A DNA stretch of 59,961 nt from Myxococcus sp. CA023 (lineage in GTDB: Bacteria; Myxococcota; Myxococcia; Myxococcales; Myxococcaceae), in contig NZ_JAAEAH010000061.1 in NCBI RefSeq assembly GCF_010998615.1, positions 1 to 59,961 of the forward strand, written 5' to 3'. Below the pieces are notes generated by a model. The model had not been told where the DNA came from. It ran no database searches and saw only the letters and a program-made list of their open reading frames with translations. Both the position numbers and the translations under genes were made by a program. Below, piece after piece: positions 18,767-27,392 of this stretch (positions within the stretch are counted from its first letter, which is position 1; each line of letters begins with the position of its first letter).

Positions 18767-19597
18767 CTACCGGGAGACGTTCAGCTTCACCTTGCCCGTG
18801 AGCGAATACGGCACGCGCAGCAGCGGGCCCGTCACCTCGCCCGTCACCCCGTAGGGCAGCAGCCCCTTGGAGATGAGCGCCTTCACCTCCGGGCCCCAGG
18901 TGTCCTTCGTCACCGCCAGTTCTACCGGGTACACGCCCGTTGCGGACGCGTCCACGGTGTCCGCCTGCGCCAGCGTGCCGCTGTCCAGCGTCTTGCCGGC
19001 TACCGACGCCGTCCACGTCAGGCCCTCCAGCCGCAGCGGGAAGGGGTTGGGGTTGCGCACGCCCAGGCGGAGGTTGAGCTGGACCTCCTCATCCGAGTAG
19101 CGCGCCCCGTCCAACTCCTCCACCACCACCGTGGGCAGCCGGGGCATCCGCGCCGCGCGGCTGGCGGCGAAGGGAATCGTCTGCTCCTGGCCTCCCGAGC
19201 GCACGACGAGGGTGCCGCGCAGGGCGAGCAGCAGCGTGCCTCCCAGGGTGCTCAGCCGGGCCAGGTCGTCCGCGTTCTTCACGTAGGGCGCGCGCTCCTC
19301 GAAGGAGAGGTCCATGGGCTCGCCGGGCGTCAGCGCCACGTCCAGCTTCGCCGTGCCCGTCTTCACCACCTGGCCGTCGGCGACGAGCTCGTAGTCGGCG
19401 CGCTCCACCACCCCCTCTCCGGGGCTGGTCACCTGGGCCTCGAAGCGCAGGGTGGCGTCGGTGAGGCCCTGGGACGCGACGACGGTCCGTTGGGCGGTGA
19501 GGACGGCGGGACTGGAGGGCCGGGTGGGGGCGGAAGCACACCCCGCACAGAGGAAAAGCACCACGGCCAGACGGAACATGGGCGAGGGCAAGCGCAT
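18767..19597 (-). CDS. LEA14/WHy-type lipoprotein, two domains
   Basis: 276 aa. Signal peptide with lipobox CAGC (VVLFLCAGCASAP). Two LEA14/WHy-like beta domains follow: the first around DATLRFEAQVTSPGEG, the second around LNLRLGVRNPNPFPLRLEGL, which carries the NPNPFPL signature of LEA14. It resembles the single-domain protein at 5379-5861. Start at ATG 19597; ATG 19579 is also possible. No clear ribosome site. Role unknown; an envelope-stress role is only a guess. Confidence 0.75.
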   Translation of the reverse strand: MRLPSPMFRLAVVLFLCAGCASAPTRPSSPAVLTAQRTVVASQGLTDATLRFEAQVTSPGEGVVERADYELVADGQVVKTGTAKLDVALTPGEPMDLSFEERAPYVKNADDLARLSTLGGTLLLALRGTLVVRSGGQEQTIPFAASRAARMPRLPTVVVEELDGARYSDEEVQLNLRLGVRNPNPFPLRLEGLTWTASVAGKTLDSGTLAQADTVDASATGVYPVELAVTKDTWGPEVKALISKGLLPYGVTGEVTGPLLRVPYSLTGKVKLNVSR

Positions 19598-19665
19598 GAC
19601 GCTAGACAATGTGGCCACCCCCTGGAGTCCTCTCAAGGGCTTTTCCGCTAGACTGTCCACCACCT

Positions 19666-20304
19666 GTGGCCCGACGCCGCCCCAACTTCAACAAGACGCT
19701 CCGCTCCCTCATCCAGGACATCGCGGCGAAGATGCCGGAGTTCGGGCATGTGAAGGCCGGTCGCATCCTCGTGGTGGCCGGTGAGGCCCGCCGCGCCTCC
19801 CGGGGCACCGTGAAGCCCCTGTGCTTCCGGGGGGGGAAGAGCACGGACCGCGCCGGACGCCGCAAGCCCATCATCCGCATCCGGGGCAAGCGGATGCTGT
19901 ACTGCGTCACCCTCCGGCCGCTCTTCTTCCGGGGGTCCACCGCGCAGGCCCGCGTGGAGACGGTGATTCACGAACTCTTCCACCTGTCGCGCCGCTTCGA
20001 CGGGACGCTGCACTCCGGCCGGCGCCATGCCGTGCTGGGGCGCAACTTCTCTCGCAAGCTCAAGCCGCTGGTGCGCCGCTATCTCAAGCTGTGCCCCCCT
20101 GAGCTGCTGGCCGCCATGGCCCACTCCGGCGAGGTACGCATCCTCCAGTGGCTGGAGCGGCCCGGTCCGGCCTACCACCCCGGCAGCCATCGCCGGGTGC
20201 GGAAGGTCTACACCGAGGACCAGCTCTACTCCGGTGTCGCGCGCATGGTGACGCCCAAGGTGCGTCTGGCTCGCGACACCTCCGCGCGCGCCAAGGTTCA
20301 CTGA
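19666..20304 (+). CDS. Putative zinc metallopeptidase (HExxH)
   Basis: 212 aa, GTG start (ARRRPNFNKTLRS follows). Contains VIHELFHLSRRFDGTLHSGR: HELFH is a canonical HExxH zinc site, and further His residues follow (HSGRRH). The protein is very basic and has no signal peptide, so it is cytoplasmic. It looks like a SprT/minimal gluzincin-type protein but no named family is recognised. It starts 68 bp from the divergent lipoprotein gene. Confidence 0.65.
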   Translation: MARRRPNFNKTLRSLIQDIAAKMPEFGHVKAGRILVVAGEARRASRGTVKPLCFRGGKSTDRAGRRKPIIRIRGKRMLYCVTLRPLFFRGSTAQARVETVIHELFHLSRRFDGTLHSGRRHAVLGRNFSRKLKPLVRRYLKLCPPELLAAMAHSGEVRILQWLERPGPAYHPGSHRRVRKVYTEDQLYSGVARMVTPKVRLARDTSARAKVH

Positions 20305-20359
20305 GCGGCGCGCTCCCGCACACCCTGATTCGCACAGGGGCGGGTTTTTCGCCAATCGT

Positions 20360-20388
20360 TTGACTTTGAAAATCAGTATCAATATCGT
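20360..20388 (+). promoter_or_regulatory. Fur-box-like operator and promoter of the heme operon
   Basis: GAAAATCAGTATCAATATC at 20368-20386 matches the 19-bp Fur consensus GATAATGATAATCATTATC at 14 positions. TTGACT at 20360-20365 and TATCGT at 20383-20388 are spaced 17 bp and fit -35/-10 elements, so the operator covers the promoter spacer. This is an AT-rich island in otherwise GC-rich DNA, 27 bp upstream of the first gene of the heme operon. It implies repression by Fur when iron is plentiful. Confidence 0.7.
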
Positions 20389-20415
20389 CACCGCCGTTTC
20401 GAGCCAGGAGCGGTG

Positions 20416-20607
20416 ATGCGCGACGGTTGCCACGGTGAAGGCGGGGCGGAGGAGCTGCGCTGCATGTGCGGCAGCCTGCTGGCGCGGTTGGTGCCGGAGG
20501 GCGTGGAGCTCAAGTGCCGCCGCTGCCACCGGACGCGGGTGGTGCCCCTGGAGCGAACGCCGCCGGGCGGCGGCGGTGGTGCGCAGGTGAGCGGCGCCGG
20601 CCGCTGA
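20416..20607 (+). CDS. Com-like zinc-ribbon small protein
   Basis: 63 aa. ATG 20416 has AGGAG 5 nt upstream. CMCGSLLARLVPEGVELKCR followed by RC has the CxCG...CxxC zinc-ribbon pattern of the Mu Com family, small RNA-binding translational activators in phage Mu. It is the first gene behind the Fur-box-like site, so it is iron-regulated. It may act on the structured leader of the receptor gene that follows, but that is inference. Confidence 0.65.
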   Translation: MRDGCHGEGGAEELRCMCGSLLARLVPEGVELKCRRCHRTRVVPLERTPPGGGGGAQVSGAGR

Positions 20608-20621
20608 CGTGTGAGTTGTTC

Positions 20622-20712
20622 CCGGGCCGCGCAGGCCCGGTGCAGTGAGGTCTTTTCCTGAGGCCCGAGGCCATTGAGCCCAGCGCCCTACAGGGCCTTC
20701 CGCGAAAGGCCC
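20622..20712 (+). promoter_or_regulatory. Structured leader upstream of the heme receptor gene
   Basis: Two perfect 7-bp hairpins lie in the 130-bp gap: CCGGGCC-GCGCA-GGCCCGG (20622-20640), followed after 12 nt by TTTT, and GGGCCTT-n6-AAGGCCC (20693-20712) just before the receptor ribosome site (GGAGGA). The arrangement could attenuate transcription or limit translation of the receptor, or simply set relative expression within the operon. Confidence 0.4.
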
Positions 20713-20737
20713 CCGGCCTTGCGCCGGAGGACGCAGC

Positions 20738-22753
20738 ATGGCGTGGCGTGGGTGTTTGCTCTTCGTGGCCTGTTCCATGCCGTGGACGGCATGGGGCGGT
20801 GGCAGTGAAGCGCCTGCCACCGAGGTGGCTTCCAGCGAGGCTTCCACCGCGGAGGCTCCGCCCGATGCGCAGGTGGCCCAGGCCGATGCGGGGCCGGAGC
20901 CCGCGTCCGCCGCGGAGGCGCTGCCGGAAGCGCGCACGGTGGTGACGGCGTCGCGTTCGCCGGAGCGGCTCGAGGATTCGGCGGTGGCCACGGAGGTCAT
21001 CACCCGCTCGGACATCCTGGCCAGTGGGGCGCGGGACGCGTCGGAGTTGCTCGCGGCGCACCCTGGGCTCCAGGTGGTCCAGACGTTCGCGGGCGCCACG
21101 GTGCAGTTGCAGGGCCTGTCGCCGGAGTACGTCCTGGTGCTGGTGGACGGTGAGCGCGTGGCCGGCCGGGTGGCCGGAAGCGTGGACCTGTCCCGCCTGT
21201 CCACCGAGGACCTCGAACAGGTGGAAATCGTGAAGGGCCCCTCGTCGGTCCTCTATGGCAGCGACGCGGTGGCGGGCGTGGTGAATCTCATCACCCGCCG
21301 TGCCCGCCGTCCGCTGGGCGCCGAGCTGCGCGCCTCCTACGGCTCCATGCAGCGGCTGGAACTGGACGCCACCGGCGAGGCGAAGGGTGAGAACTGGGGG
21401 CTGCGTCTGAGTGGCGGTCTGGCGCGGCGGGACGCGTACCTCCTGGACCCGACGAGCATCGGCACCACGGGCAGCAGCCTGGATGGCATCGACGCGTCCG
21501 CGGGCGGTGACTTGCGCGTCAGTGAGGGCACGGCGCTGCAGGCCAACGCCACCTATGCGCGGCGGGTGCAGCGCGGCGTGGACGTGGGCGTGACGGGCGC
21601 CATCTTCGACCGCGCCAGCCGGGATGACTCGCTCTCCGTGCGCCTGTCTCCCCGGTGGACGTTGTCCAACAACGCCTCGCTGCGCGTGGATGGCGCCTAT
21701 GCGTGGTTCAACCGGCGCTACCTGAGGGACCAGCGCCGCTCCAACGCGCTGGACACCATTGAAGACACGCGCGAGCAGCAGGGCCGGCTGGGCGCGCAGC
21801 TGGACGCGAAGCTCGGAGACGCCCACGCCTTCGTGGTGGGCGCGGAGCTGCTCGGCGAATGGTTGCAGGCGGACCGGCTGGGCGAAGACGGCACTGGCCA
21901 GCGCGCCCGCGCGTCCATCTATGTGCAGGACAACTGGACCCTGGTGCCGCGCTTGAAGCTGACGCTGGTGCCGGGCGCGCGCGTGGACACGGACACGCAG
22001 TTCGGCACGGCGGTGACGCCCCGGCTGGCGGCGCGCATGGACCCGACGTCCTGGCTCACGCTGCGCGGCAGCTACGGCTGGGCGTTCCGGGCGCCGGGCT
22101 TCCAGGAGATGCTGCTCGACTTCGAAAACCCCAGCGTGGGCTACCGGGTGCACGGCAATCCGGACCTGCGTCCGGAGCGTTCGCGCAGCTTCAACCTGTC
22201 GGTGGAGGTGAAGCCCGCGGAGTCCTCGCTCCTGTGGGTGAGCGCCTTCCAGCACAACCTTCAGGACATGATTGGCGTCTCCACGGAGATGGTCGGCCCG
22301 CAGCAGCTCTTCACCTATGTGAACATCGCGCGTGCGCGCGTGCTCGGCGGCGAGCTGGGCGTGCGTCAGCAGCTGCCTGGCCGCATCTCCGCGGAGCTGG
22401 GCTACACGCTCACCGACGGCCGTTCGGAGGAGACGGGGCTGGCGCTGGAAGGGCAGGCGCGCCATCGCCTCACCGCGCAGGCCACCTGGCGTCACCGGAC
22501 GTCGGGCCTGGAGGCCTGGGTGCGCGGCGCGCTCGTGGGGCCGCGTCCCTTCTACCCGGACACGGACGGTGACGGCGTCGCCAACCCGTACGACGCGAAG
22601 ACCTACGTCACCGTGGATGCCCGGCTGGGCTGGCGCATGCGCGAGGAACTCCAGTTCTTCGTGCTGGGCACCAACCTCGCGAACGCGGGCAACCCCACCG
22701 ACCTCCCCATTCCCCCTCGCGCCATCCAGGCCGGCATCTCCGCCCGGCTCTGA
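20738..22753 (+). CDS. hmuR: TonB-dependent heme/hemoprotein receptor (HmuR-like)
   Basis: 671 aa. Signal peptide, alanine-rich linker, TonB box (ARTVVTASRS), plug domain (TRSDILASGARDASELLAAH, VKGPSSVLYGSDAVAGVVNL), then a 22-strand-type barrel. The heme-receptor FRAP box (FRAPGFQEMLL) and a NPDL box (VHGNPDLRPERS) with an intervening histidine are visible, matching heme receptors of the HmuR/HemR group. GGAGGA precedes the ATG. It is followed by HmuY and a heme ABC transporter, which supports heme as substrate. It imports heme across the outer membrane using TonB energy. Confidence 0.88.
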   Translation: MAWRGCLLFVACSMPWTAWGGGSEAPATEVASSEASTAEAPPDAQVAQADAGPEPASAAEALPEARTVVTASRSPERLEDSAVATEVITRSDILASGARDASELLAAHPGLQVVQTFAGATVQLQGLSPEYVLVLVDGERVAGRVAGSVDLSRLSTEDLEQVEIVKGPSSVLYGSDAVAGVVNLITRRARRPLGAELRASYGSMQRLELDATGEAKGENWGLRLSGGLARRDAYLLDPTSIGTTGSSLDGIDASAGGDLRVSEGTALQANATYARRVQRGVDVGVTGAIFDRASRDDSLSVRLSPRWTLSNNASLRVDGAYAWFNRRYLRDQRRSNALDTIEDTREQQGRLGAQLDAKLGDAHAFVVGAELLGEWLQADRLGEDGTGQRARASIYVQDNWTLVPRLKLTLVPGARVDTDTQFGTAVTPRLAARMDPTSWLTLRGSYGWAFRAPGFQEMLLDFENPSVGYRVHGNPDLRPERSRSFNLSVEVKPAESSLLWVSAFQHNLQDMIGVSTEMVGPQQLFTYVNIARARVLGGELGVRQQLPGRISAELGYTLTDGRSEETGLALEGQARHRLTAQATWRHRTSGLEAWVRGALVGPRPFYPDTDGDGVANPYDAKTYVTVDARLGWRMREELQFFVLGTNLANAGNPTDLPIPPRAIQAGISARL

Positions 22754-22794
22754 CGCTCCCTTCCACCGCTCACTCACTCACTCAAGGAGTCTTC

Positions 22795-23454
22795 ATGTCC
22801 CGCTTCTCTCCCCGCTCATCCTTCCTGGGCCGCGCCACCGCCGCTCTGCTGCTGGCCGGTTCCCTGTCCGCGTGTGGCGATGACCTCGAACTGCCACCAG
22901 AGAGCCAGCCGACGGATGGCTCCCACGTGAATCACGTGGCCAACGATGACGGCTCGTACACCACCACCGTGAACGCGACGAGCAGCGCGGACTGGATTGG
23001 CCTGGACCTGGACAAGGGCGCGCAGGTGAGCGCCTCCGAGGACACTGTCTGGGACCTGGCCTTCAACCGCTTCAACGTCCGTACTCGAGGCGGCGTGAGT
23101 GGTACCGGCAACGTGGCGGTGGCGGTGCTCCTCGAGACGGACTTCGCGGCGGTGACGCGGGCGCCGGCGGACGGCTACGTCGCGGATTCCGAGGACGGCC
23201 CGGACCGGGGCGAGGACCCGGACAGCGCCTTCCAGCAGGGCGACGGGTGGTACGTCTATGACATGACGACGCACGCCCTCACGGCGCGTCGCAATGTGTA
23301 CGTCGTCCGCTCCGACGCTGGTGACTACTTCAAGGTCGCCATGCAGTCCTATTACGACGATGCGGGTACGCCGGGGATGTTGTCGTTCCGCTGGGCGAAG
23401 GTGCCTGGCCCCGCCTCCAGCGGCAGCGCGGTGACGCAGCCGTCCTCGTACTGA
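22795..23454 (+). CDS. hmuY: HmuY-family heme-binding lipoprotein
   Basis: 219 aa. Signal peptide and lipobox LSAC, so it is membrane anchored. DTVWDLAFNRFNVRTRGGVS and, near the C-terminus, NVYVVRSDAGDYFKVAMQSY followed by AGTPGMLSFRW are the conserved segments of HmuY, a surface hemophore that hands heme to the TonB receptor in Bacteroidetes. Its place directly after the receptor (41 bp) is the same as in those operons. Whether heme ligands are conserved cannot be judged by eye. Confidence 0.85.
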   Translation: MSRFSPRSSFLGRATAALLLAGSLSACGDDLELPPESQPTDGSHVNHVANDDGSYTTTVNATSSADWIGLDLDKGAQVSASEDTVWDLAFNRFNVRTRGGVSGTGNVAVAVLLETDFAAVTRAPADGYVADSEDGPDRGEDPDSAFQQGDGWYVYDMTTHALTARRNVYVVRSDAGDYFKVAMQSYYDDAGTPGMLSFRWAKVPGPASSGSAVTQPSSY

Positions 23455-23481
23455 GCATCCTTCCACTTCCAGGTGTCCAAC

Positions 23482-24570
23482 ATGAATCAGACCGCGAACT
23501 CTGATGTCGTCTCCGAGTCCACCCGTCTGCGCCAGCGCTGGCAGACCCTCCGCGAGGAGCAGCCCCGCACCCGCATCCGTGACGCCGCCGAGCAACTGGG
23601 TGTGAGTGAAGCCCAGTTGCTCGCCACGGGACTTGGCGAGAGTGTCATCCGGCTGGACCTCCGGCTGGATGCGCTCCTGCCTCGTTTCGAGTCGCTGGGG
23701 CGGGTGATGTCGCTCACGCGCAACGCGCATGCCGTGCACGAGAAGCGTGGCACCTGGCGTAACATCGAGCTGCACGGCAAGCAGGGGCTGGTGCTGGACG
23801 AGGAAATCGACCTGCGCCTGTTCTTCACGCGCTGGAGCTTCGGCTTCGCCACCCGCGAGCCGCACGGCGATGGCCTCCGCCGCAGCCTCCAGTTCTTCGA
23901 CGCGTCGGGGACGGCCGTCCACAAAATCTACGTGGAGGAGGCCGGGCGCGAGGAGACGTTCGACACCCTGGTGAAGGAATTCACCCACGCGGACCAGTCG
24001 CCGGTGCTCAGCATCGTCCCGGCCACGCCCGCGGCGGAGCCCAAGCCCGACAGTGAGATTGACGCGGAGGGGCTGCGCTCCGGCTGGCGCGCGCTCCAGG
24101 ACACGCATGAGTTCTTCATGCTGCTCAACCGCTTCAGCGTGGCGCGCACCCAGGCGCTCCGCCTGGCCGAGCCGGAGCTCACCACCCCGGTGGCGGCGTC
24201 CTCGCTGACGTGGGTGCTGGAGAAGGCGTCCGCGACGGAGCTGCCCATCATGATTTTCGTGGGCAACCCCGGCTGCATCCAGATTCACACCGGCCCGGTG
24301 AAGAACGTGAAGCCGATGGGCCCGTGGATGAACGTGTTGGACGCGGGCTTCAACCTCCACGTCCGCGCGGACCACGTCCACTCGGCGTGGGTCGTGCGCA
24401 AGCCCACGCGGGACGGCGTCGTCACGTCCCTGGAGCTGTTCAACGAGGCGGGGGACAACATCGCGCTCATCTTCGGCAAGCGGAAGCCGGGGCAGCCCGA
24501 GTCGCCCGAGTGGCGCGCGCTGGCCGAGGAGCTGGCCAAGGCGCTGCCCGCGAGTGAGGGCTCGCGATGA
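23482..24570 (+). CDS. hmuS: Hemin-degrading / heme-trafficking factor HmuS (HemS/ChuS)
   Basis: 362 aa, made of two homologous halves as in HemS/ChuS. Each half has the helical opening (LRQRWQTLREEQPRTRIRDA; LRSGWRALQDTHEFFMLLNR) and a beta-sheet heme platform (NIELHGKQGLVLDEEIDLRL; GCIQIHTGPVKNVKPMGPW). These cytoplasmic proteins accept imported heme and, in some species, release its iron. ATG 23482 is preferred over GTG 23473 because MNQTANS is the natural start. It overlaps hmuT by ATGA. Confidence 0.9.
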   Translation: MNQTANSDVVSESTRLRQRWQTLREEQPRTRIRDAAEQLGVSEAQLLATGLGESVIRLDLRLDALLPRFESLGRVMSLTRNAHAVHEKRGTWRNIELHGKQGLVLDEEIDLRLFFTRWSFGFATREPHGDGLRRSLQFFDASGTAVHKIYVEEAGREETFDTLVKEFTHADQSPVLSIVPATPAAEPKPDSEIDAEGLRSGWRALQDTHEFFMLLNRFSVARTQALRLAEPELTTPVAASSLTWVLEKASATELPIMIFVGNPGCIQIHTGPVKNVKPMGPWMNVLDAGFNLHVRADHVHSAWVVRKPTRDGVVTSLELFNEAGDNIALIFGKRKPGQPESPEWRALAEELAKALPASEGSR

Positions 24571-25469
24571 GCCGCGCGTCCGGACTGTCGTGGGTCTTCA
24601 TGGCGGTGGCCTCGCTCGCGCACGCGGCGGTGCCGGCGCCCGCGAAGCCTCAGGCGGCGGCCGCGGCCAAGGCCCCGGTCAACGCGGCGAAGCTGGTCAC
24701 CGTCGGCCCCGCCATCACCGAAACCGTCTTCGCGCTGGGCGCGGGCGGGCAGGTGGTGGGCGTGGACGACACCAGCCTGGCGTTGGAGGTCGCCCGGAAG
24801 TCGCCGAAGGTGGGCTACCAGCGGGCGCTGTCATCGGAGGCCATCGTCGCGCTGGGGACGTCGCAGCTTCTGGCGTCCGAGGAGGCGGGCCCCCCGGGCG
24901 TGCTCGAGCAGCTCAAGACGGTGGGCGTGGACGTGGTGGTGCTGCCGAACAATCACACCGTCGAAGCCACGCGCGAGCGCATCCGGACGCTCGCGCAGCG
25001 CCTGGGCAAGGCGGAGCAGGGTGAGGCCCTGGTCAAGCAGCTGGACTCGGACCTGCGCAAGGCGCGGGAGCGCACGGCGGCGCGCAAGGACGCGAAGCCG
25101 CCGCGGGTCCTCGCGCTGTATGCGCGCGGGGCCAACGTCCTCATGGTTGCGGGCGCCGGGACGGCGGCGGGCGAGCTCGTCACGTTGTCGGGCGGTGTGA
25201 ATGCCATCGCCGGATATGCGGGCCACAAGCCGCTGACGCCGGAGGCGGTGGTCGAAGCGGCGCCGGACTTCATCCTCATGCCGGCGAGCTCCTTGGAGCC
25301 GGTGGGCGGAGAGGAGGGCCTGTCGCGCACGCCCGGCCTGTCGCAGGTGCGCGGCTGGCGCCTCATCACCGTGGACGACGTCCACTTCATGGGGCTGGGG
25401 CCTCACCTGGGCAAGGCCGTGAGCCGCTTGCAGGATGGGTACATGTCCCCGGCTCGGGGCAGCAAATGA
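24567..25469 (+). CDS. hmuT: Periplasmic heme-binding protein HmuT
   Basis: 300 aa. Signal peptide ending HAA, then an Ala/Pro linker and a class III (BtuF/FhuD-like) binding protein: LVTVGPAITETVFALGAG opening strand, a long linking helix, and NAIAGYAGHKPLTPEAVVEA typical of HmuT. It binds heme in the periplasm and gives it to HmuUV. ATGA overlaps at both ends show coupled translation. Confidence 0.9.
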   Translation: MSRASGLSWVFMAVASLAHAAVPAPAKPQAAAAAKAPVNAAKLVTVGPAITETVFALGAGGQVVGVDDTSLALEVARKSPKVGYQRALSSEAIVALGTSQLLASEEAGPPGVLEQLKTVGVDVVVLPNNHTVEATRERIRTLAQRLGKAEQGEALVKQLDSDLRKARERTAARKDAKPPRVLALYARGANVLMVAGAGTAAGELVTLSGGVNAIAGYAGHKPLTPEAVVEAAPDFILMPASSLEPVGGEEGLSRTPGLSQVRGWRLITVDDVHFMGLGPHLGKAVSRLQDGYMSPARGSK

Positions 25470-26554
25470 GTGCGTCGGGGATTGCGCCCGTCTCCGCCAC
25501 CTACCGCACCCAGGAGCCCATCCATCCAGCAGCCCCGCGTCCGTGGCTGCTGCTGACGGCGCTGCTGCTGGGCGTGGTGCTCCTGTCGCTCGCCGTGGGC
25601 GCGGTGCCGGTGCCTCTGCTGGCACTGGCGGGCAGTCTGCTGGAACGGGTGGGCCTGGACATCGGCCACAAGCTGGAGTCCGTGCAGCAGGCGGTGCTGC
25701 TGTCCATCCGCCTTCCGCGCGTGACGCTCGGCATCATGGTGGGCGCGGTGCTGGCCACCTGTGGTGCCGCGCTGCAGGCGTTGTTCCGCAACCCGCTGGT
25801 GGAGCCCGGCCTGCTGGGCACCTCCAGCGGCGCGGCGCTGGGGGCGGTGGGGGCCATCGTCATGGACGTGGCCCTCAGTGCCCACCTGGGCTCGCTGCGG
25901 ATGCTCGCGGTGCCGGGCGCGGCCTTCATGGGCGCGCTGGGCGCCACGTTGCTCGCGCACCGGCTGGGTGGGGGCGGCGGTCGCACGGAGACGGCGCGCA
26001 TCCTCCTGGCGGGCGTGGCTGTCAGCGCGGGGGCGGGCGCGGGCATCGGTCTGCTCACGCAGATGGCCACCGACGCACAGCTCCGCTCCATCACCTTCTG
26101 GACCTGGGGCAGCCTGGGCGGTGCGTCCTGGGACGTGGTGGGGGCAGCCACGCCGCCGCTGCTCATCGCCCTGGGCCTGTTGCTGCGTGAGGCGCGCACC
26201 CTCAACCTCCTGTTGCTGGGGGAGCGCGAGGCGTGGCACCTGGGCGTGGATGTCGAGCGCCTCAAGCGCCGGCTCATCCTCGCCGCGGCCCTGGGGGTGG
26301 GGGCCGCGGTGTCCGTCACCGGCGTCATCGCCTTCGTGGGCTTGCTGGTGCCCGCGCTGTTGCGGCTGGCGCTGGGGCCGGACCACCGGCGGCTGCTCAG
26401 TGCATCCGCCTTGCTGGGGGCCTCGCTGCTGGTGGGCGCGGACCTGCTGGCTCGCACGGCGGCCATTCCCTCTGAGTTGCCCGTGGGCGCGCTCACGTCC
26501 GTGCTGGGTGTCCCTGTCTTCATCGGGCTGCTGTCGCGCAAGGGGGCCGCATGA
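25466..26554 (+). CDS. hmuU: Heme ABC transporter permease HmuU (FecCD family)
   Basis: 362 aa, about ten membrane helices. Family motifs: IRLPRVTLGIMVGAVLATCG followed by AALQALFRNPLVEPGLLGTS, then a LGASLLVGADLLART region near the C-terminus with ELPVGALTSVLGVPVFIGLL. FecCD permeases import vitamin B12, siderophores or heme; the neighbours point to heme. The N-terminus has a short proline-rich cytoplasmic extension. Confidence 0.92.
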   Translation: MSASGIAPVSATYRTQEPIHPAAPRPWLLLTALLLGVVLLSLAVGAVPVPLLALAGSLLERVGLDIGHKLESVQQAVLLSIRLPRVTLGIMVGAVLATCGAALQALFRNPLVEPGLLGTSSGAALGAVGAIVMDVALSAHLGSLRMLAVPGAAFMGALGATLLAHRLGGGGGRTETARILLAGVAVSAGAGAGIGLLTQMATDAQLRSITFWTWGSLGGASWDVVGAATPPLLIALGLLLREARTLNLLLLGEREAWHLGVDVERLKRRLILAAALGVGAAVSVTGVIAFVGLLVPALLRLALGPDHRRLLSASALLGASLLVGADLLARTAAIPSELPVGALTSVLGVPVFIGLLSRKGAA

Positions 26555-27354
26555 GCCTGGAGGTTCGTGGCATCGAGGTGTGGCGTGGCCGTGGGCGGAC
26601 GCTGGGGCCCATGGATTTGACGCTGCAGCCCGGTGAGGTGCTGGCCGTCGTGGGACCCAACGGCGCGGGCAAGTCCACGCTGCTGTCCGCCATGTCGGGC
26701 GAGCTGCGGTGCTCGACGGGCGAGGTGCTCCTGGACGGCACTCCCTTGTTGCAGTGGAAGCCGCGGGAGCGGGCCATGCGGCTGGGCGTGCTTCCCCAGG
26801 AGTCGTCGCTGGGCTTCGGCTTCACGGCGCTGGAGGTGGCGCTGCTGGGACGGAGTCCCCATGCGAGCCGCGCTGAAGGCAGCGCGGACCTGGCGGCGGC
26901 GGTGGCGGCGCTCGATGCCACCGACACGCGACACCTGGCTTCACGTTCGTATCTCACGCTGTCGGGGGGCGAGCGGCAGCGTGTGCAGCTGTCTCGGGTG
27001 CTGGCTCAGCTCTCCGATCCGTTGGCATCCGGACACCGTTACCTGCTGCTGGACGAGCCGACGGCGAGTCTGGACCTGGCCCACCAGCACCTCGTGCTGG
27101 AGGCGGCGGCGCGCTTCGCCCAGGCGGGTGGCGCGGTGCTGGCGGTGCTGCATGACCTCAATCTGGCCGCGCGCTACGCGCACCGGATGGCCGTGCTCGC
27201 CGAGGGCCGGGTGGTTGAACTGGGCGCACCGGCGCAGGTGCTTTCCCAGGAGTTGGTGGCCCGCGTCTTCGGTCTGCGCGTGCAGGTCGTCGAATGGCCG
27301 GGCTCGCCCGGTCCCCTGGTCATCCCGGAGGGCCGCGCGCCGCTGCCTCCCTGA
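26551..27354 (+). CDS. hmuV: Heme ABC transporter ATPase HmuV
   Basis: 267 aa. Walker A GPNGAGKST (about residues 35-43), Q-loop in LPQESSLGFGFTALEVALLG, signature LSGGERQRVQLSRVLAQL, Walker B YLLLDEPTASLDLAHQ, and H-loop VLHDLNLAARYAHRM. The SDPLASGHRYLLLDEP insertion before Walker B is typical of HmuV rather than BtuD/FhuC. It energises HmuTU-mediated heme import and is the last gene of the operon. Confidence 0.94.
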   Translation: MSLEVRGIEVWRGRGRTLGPMDLTLQPGEVLAVVGPNGAGKSTLLSAMSGELRCSTGEVLLDGTPLLQWKPRERAMRLGVLPQESSLGFGFTALEVALLGRSPHASRAEGSADLAAAVAALDATDTRHLASRSYLTLSGGERQRVQLSRVLAQLSDPLASGHRYLLLDEPTASLDLAHQHLVLEAAARFAQAGGAVLAVLHDLNLAARYAHRMAVLAEGRVVELGAPAQVLSQELVARVFGLRVQVVEWPGSPGPLVIPEGRAPLPP

Positions 27355-27392
27355 GCACGGACGGAGCCGTGTCCGCTGGGTTCAGCTCCCCG

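Noticed and set aside
20608..20737. Small gene between the zinc ribbon and heme receptor
   Set aside because: No frame has a ribosome site and plausible protein; the region is better explained by two hairpins.
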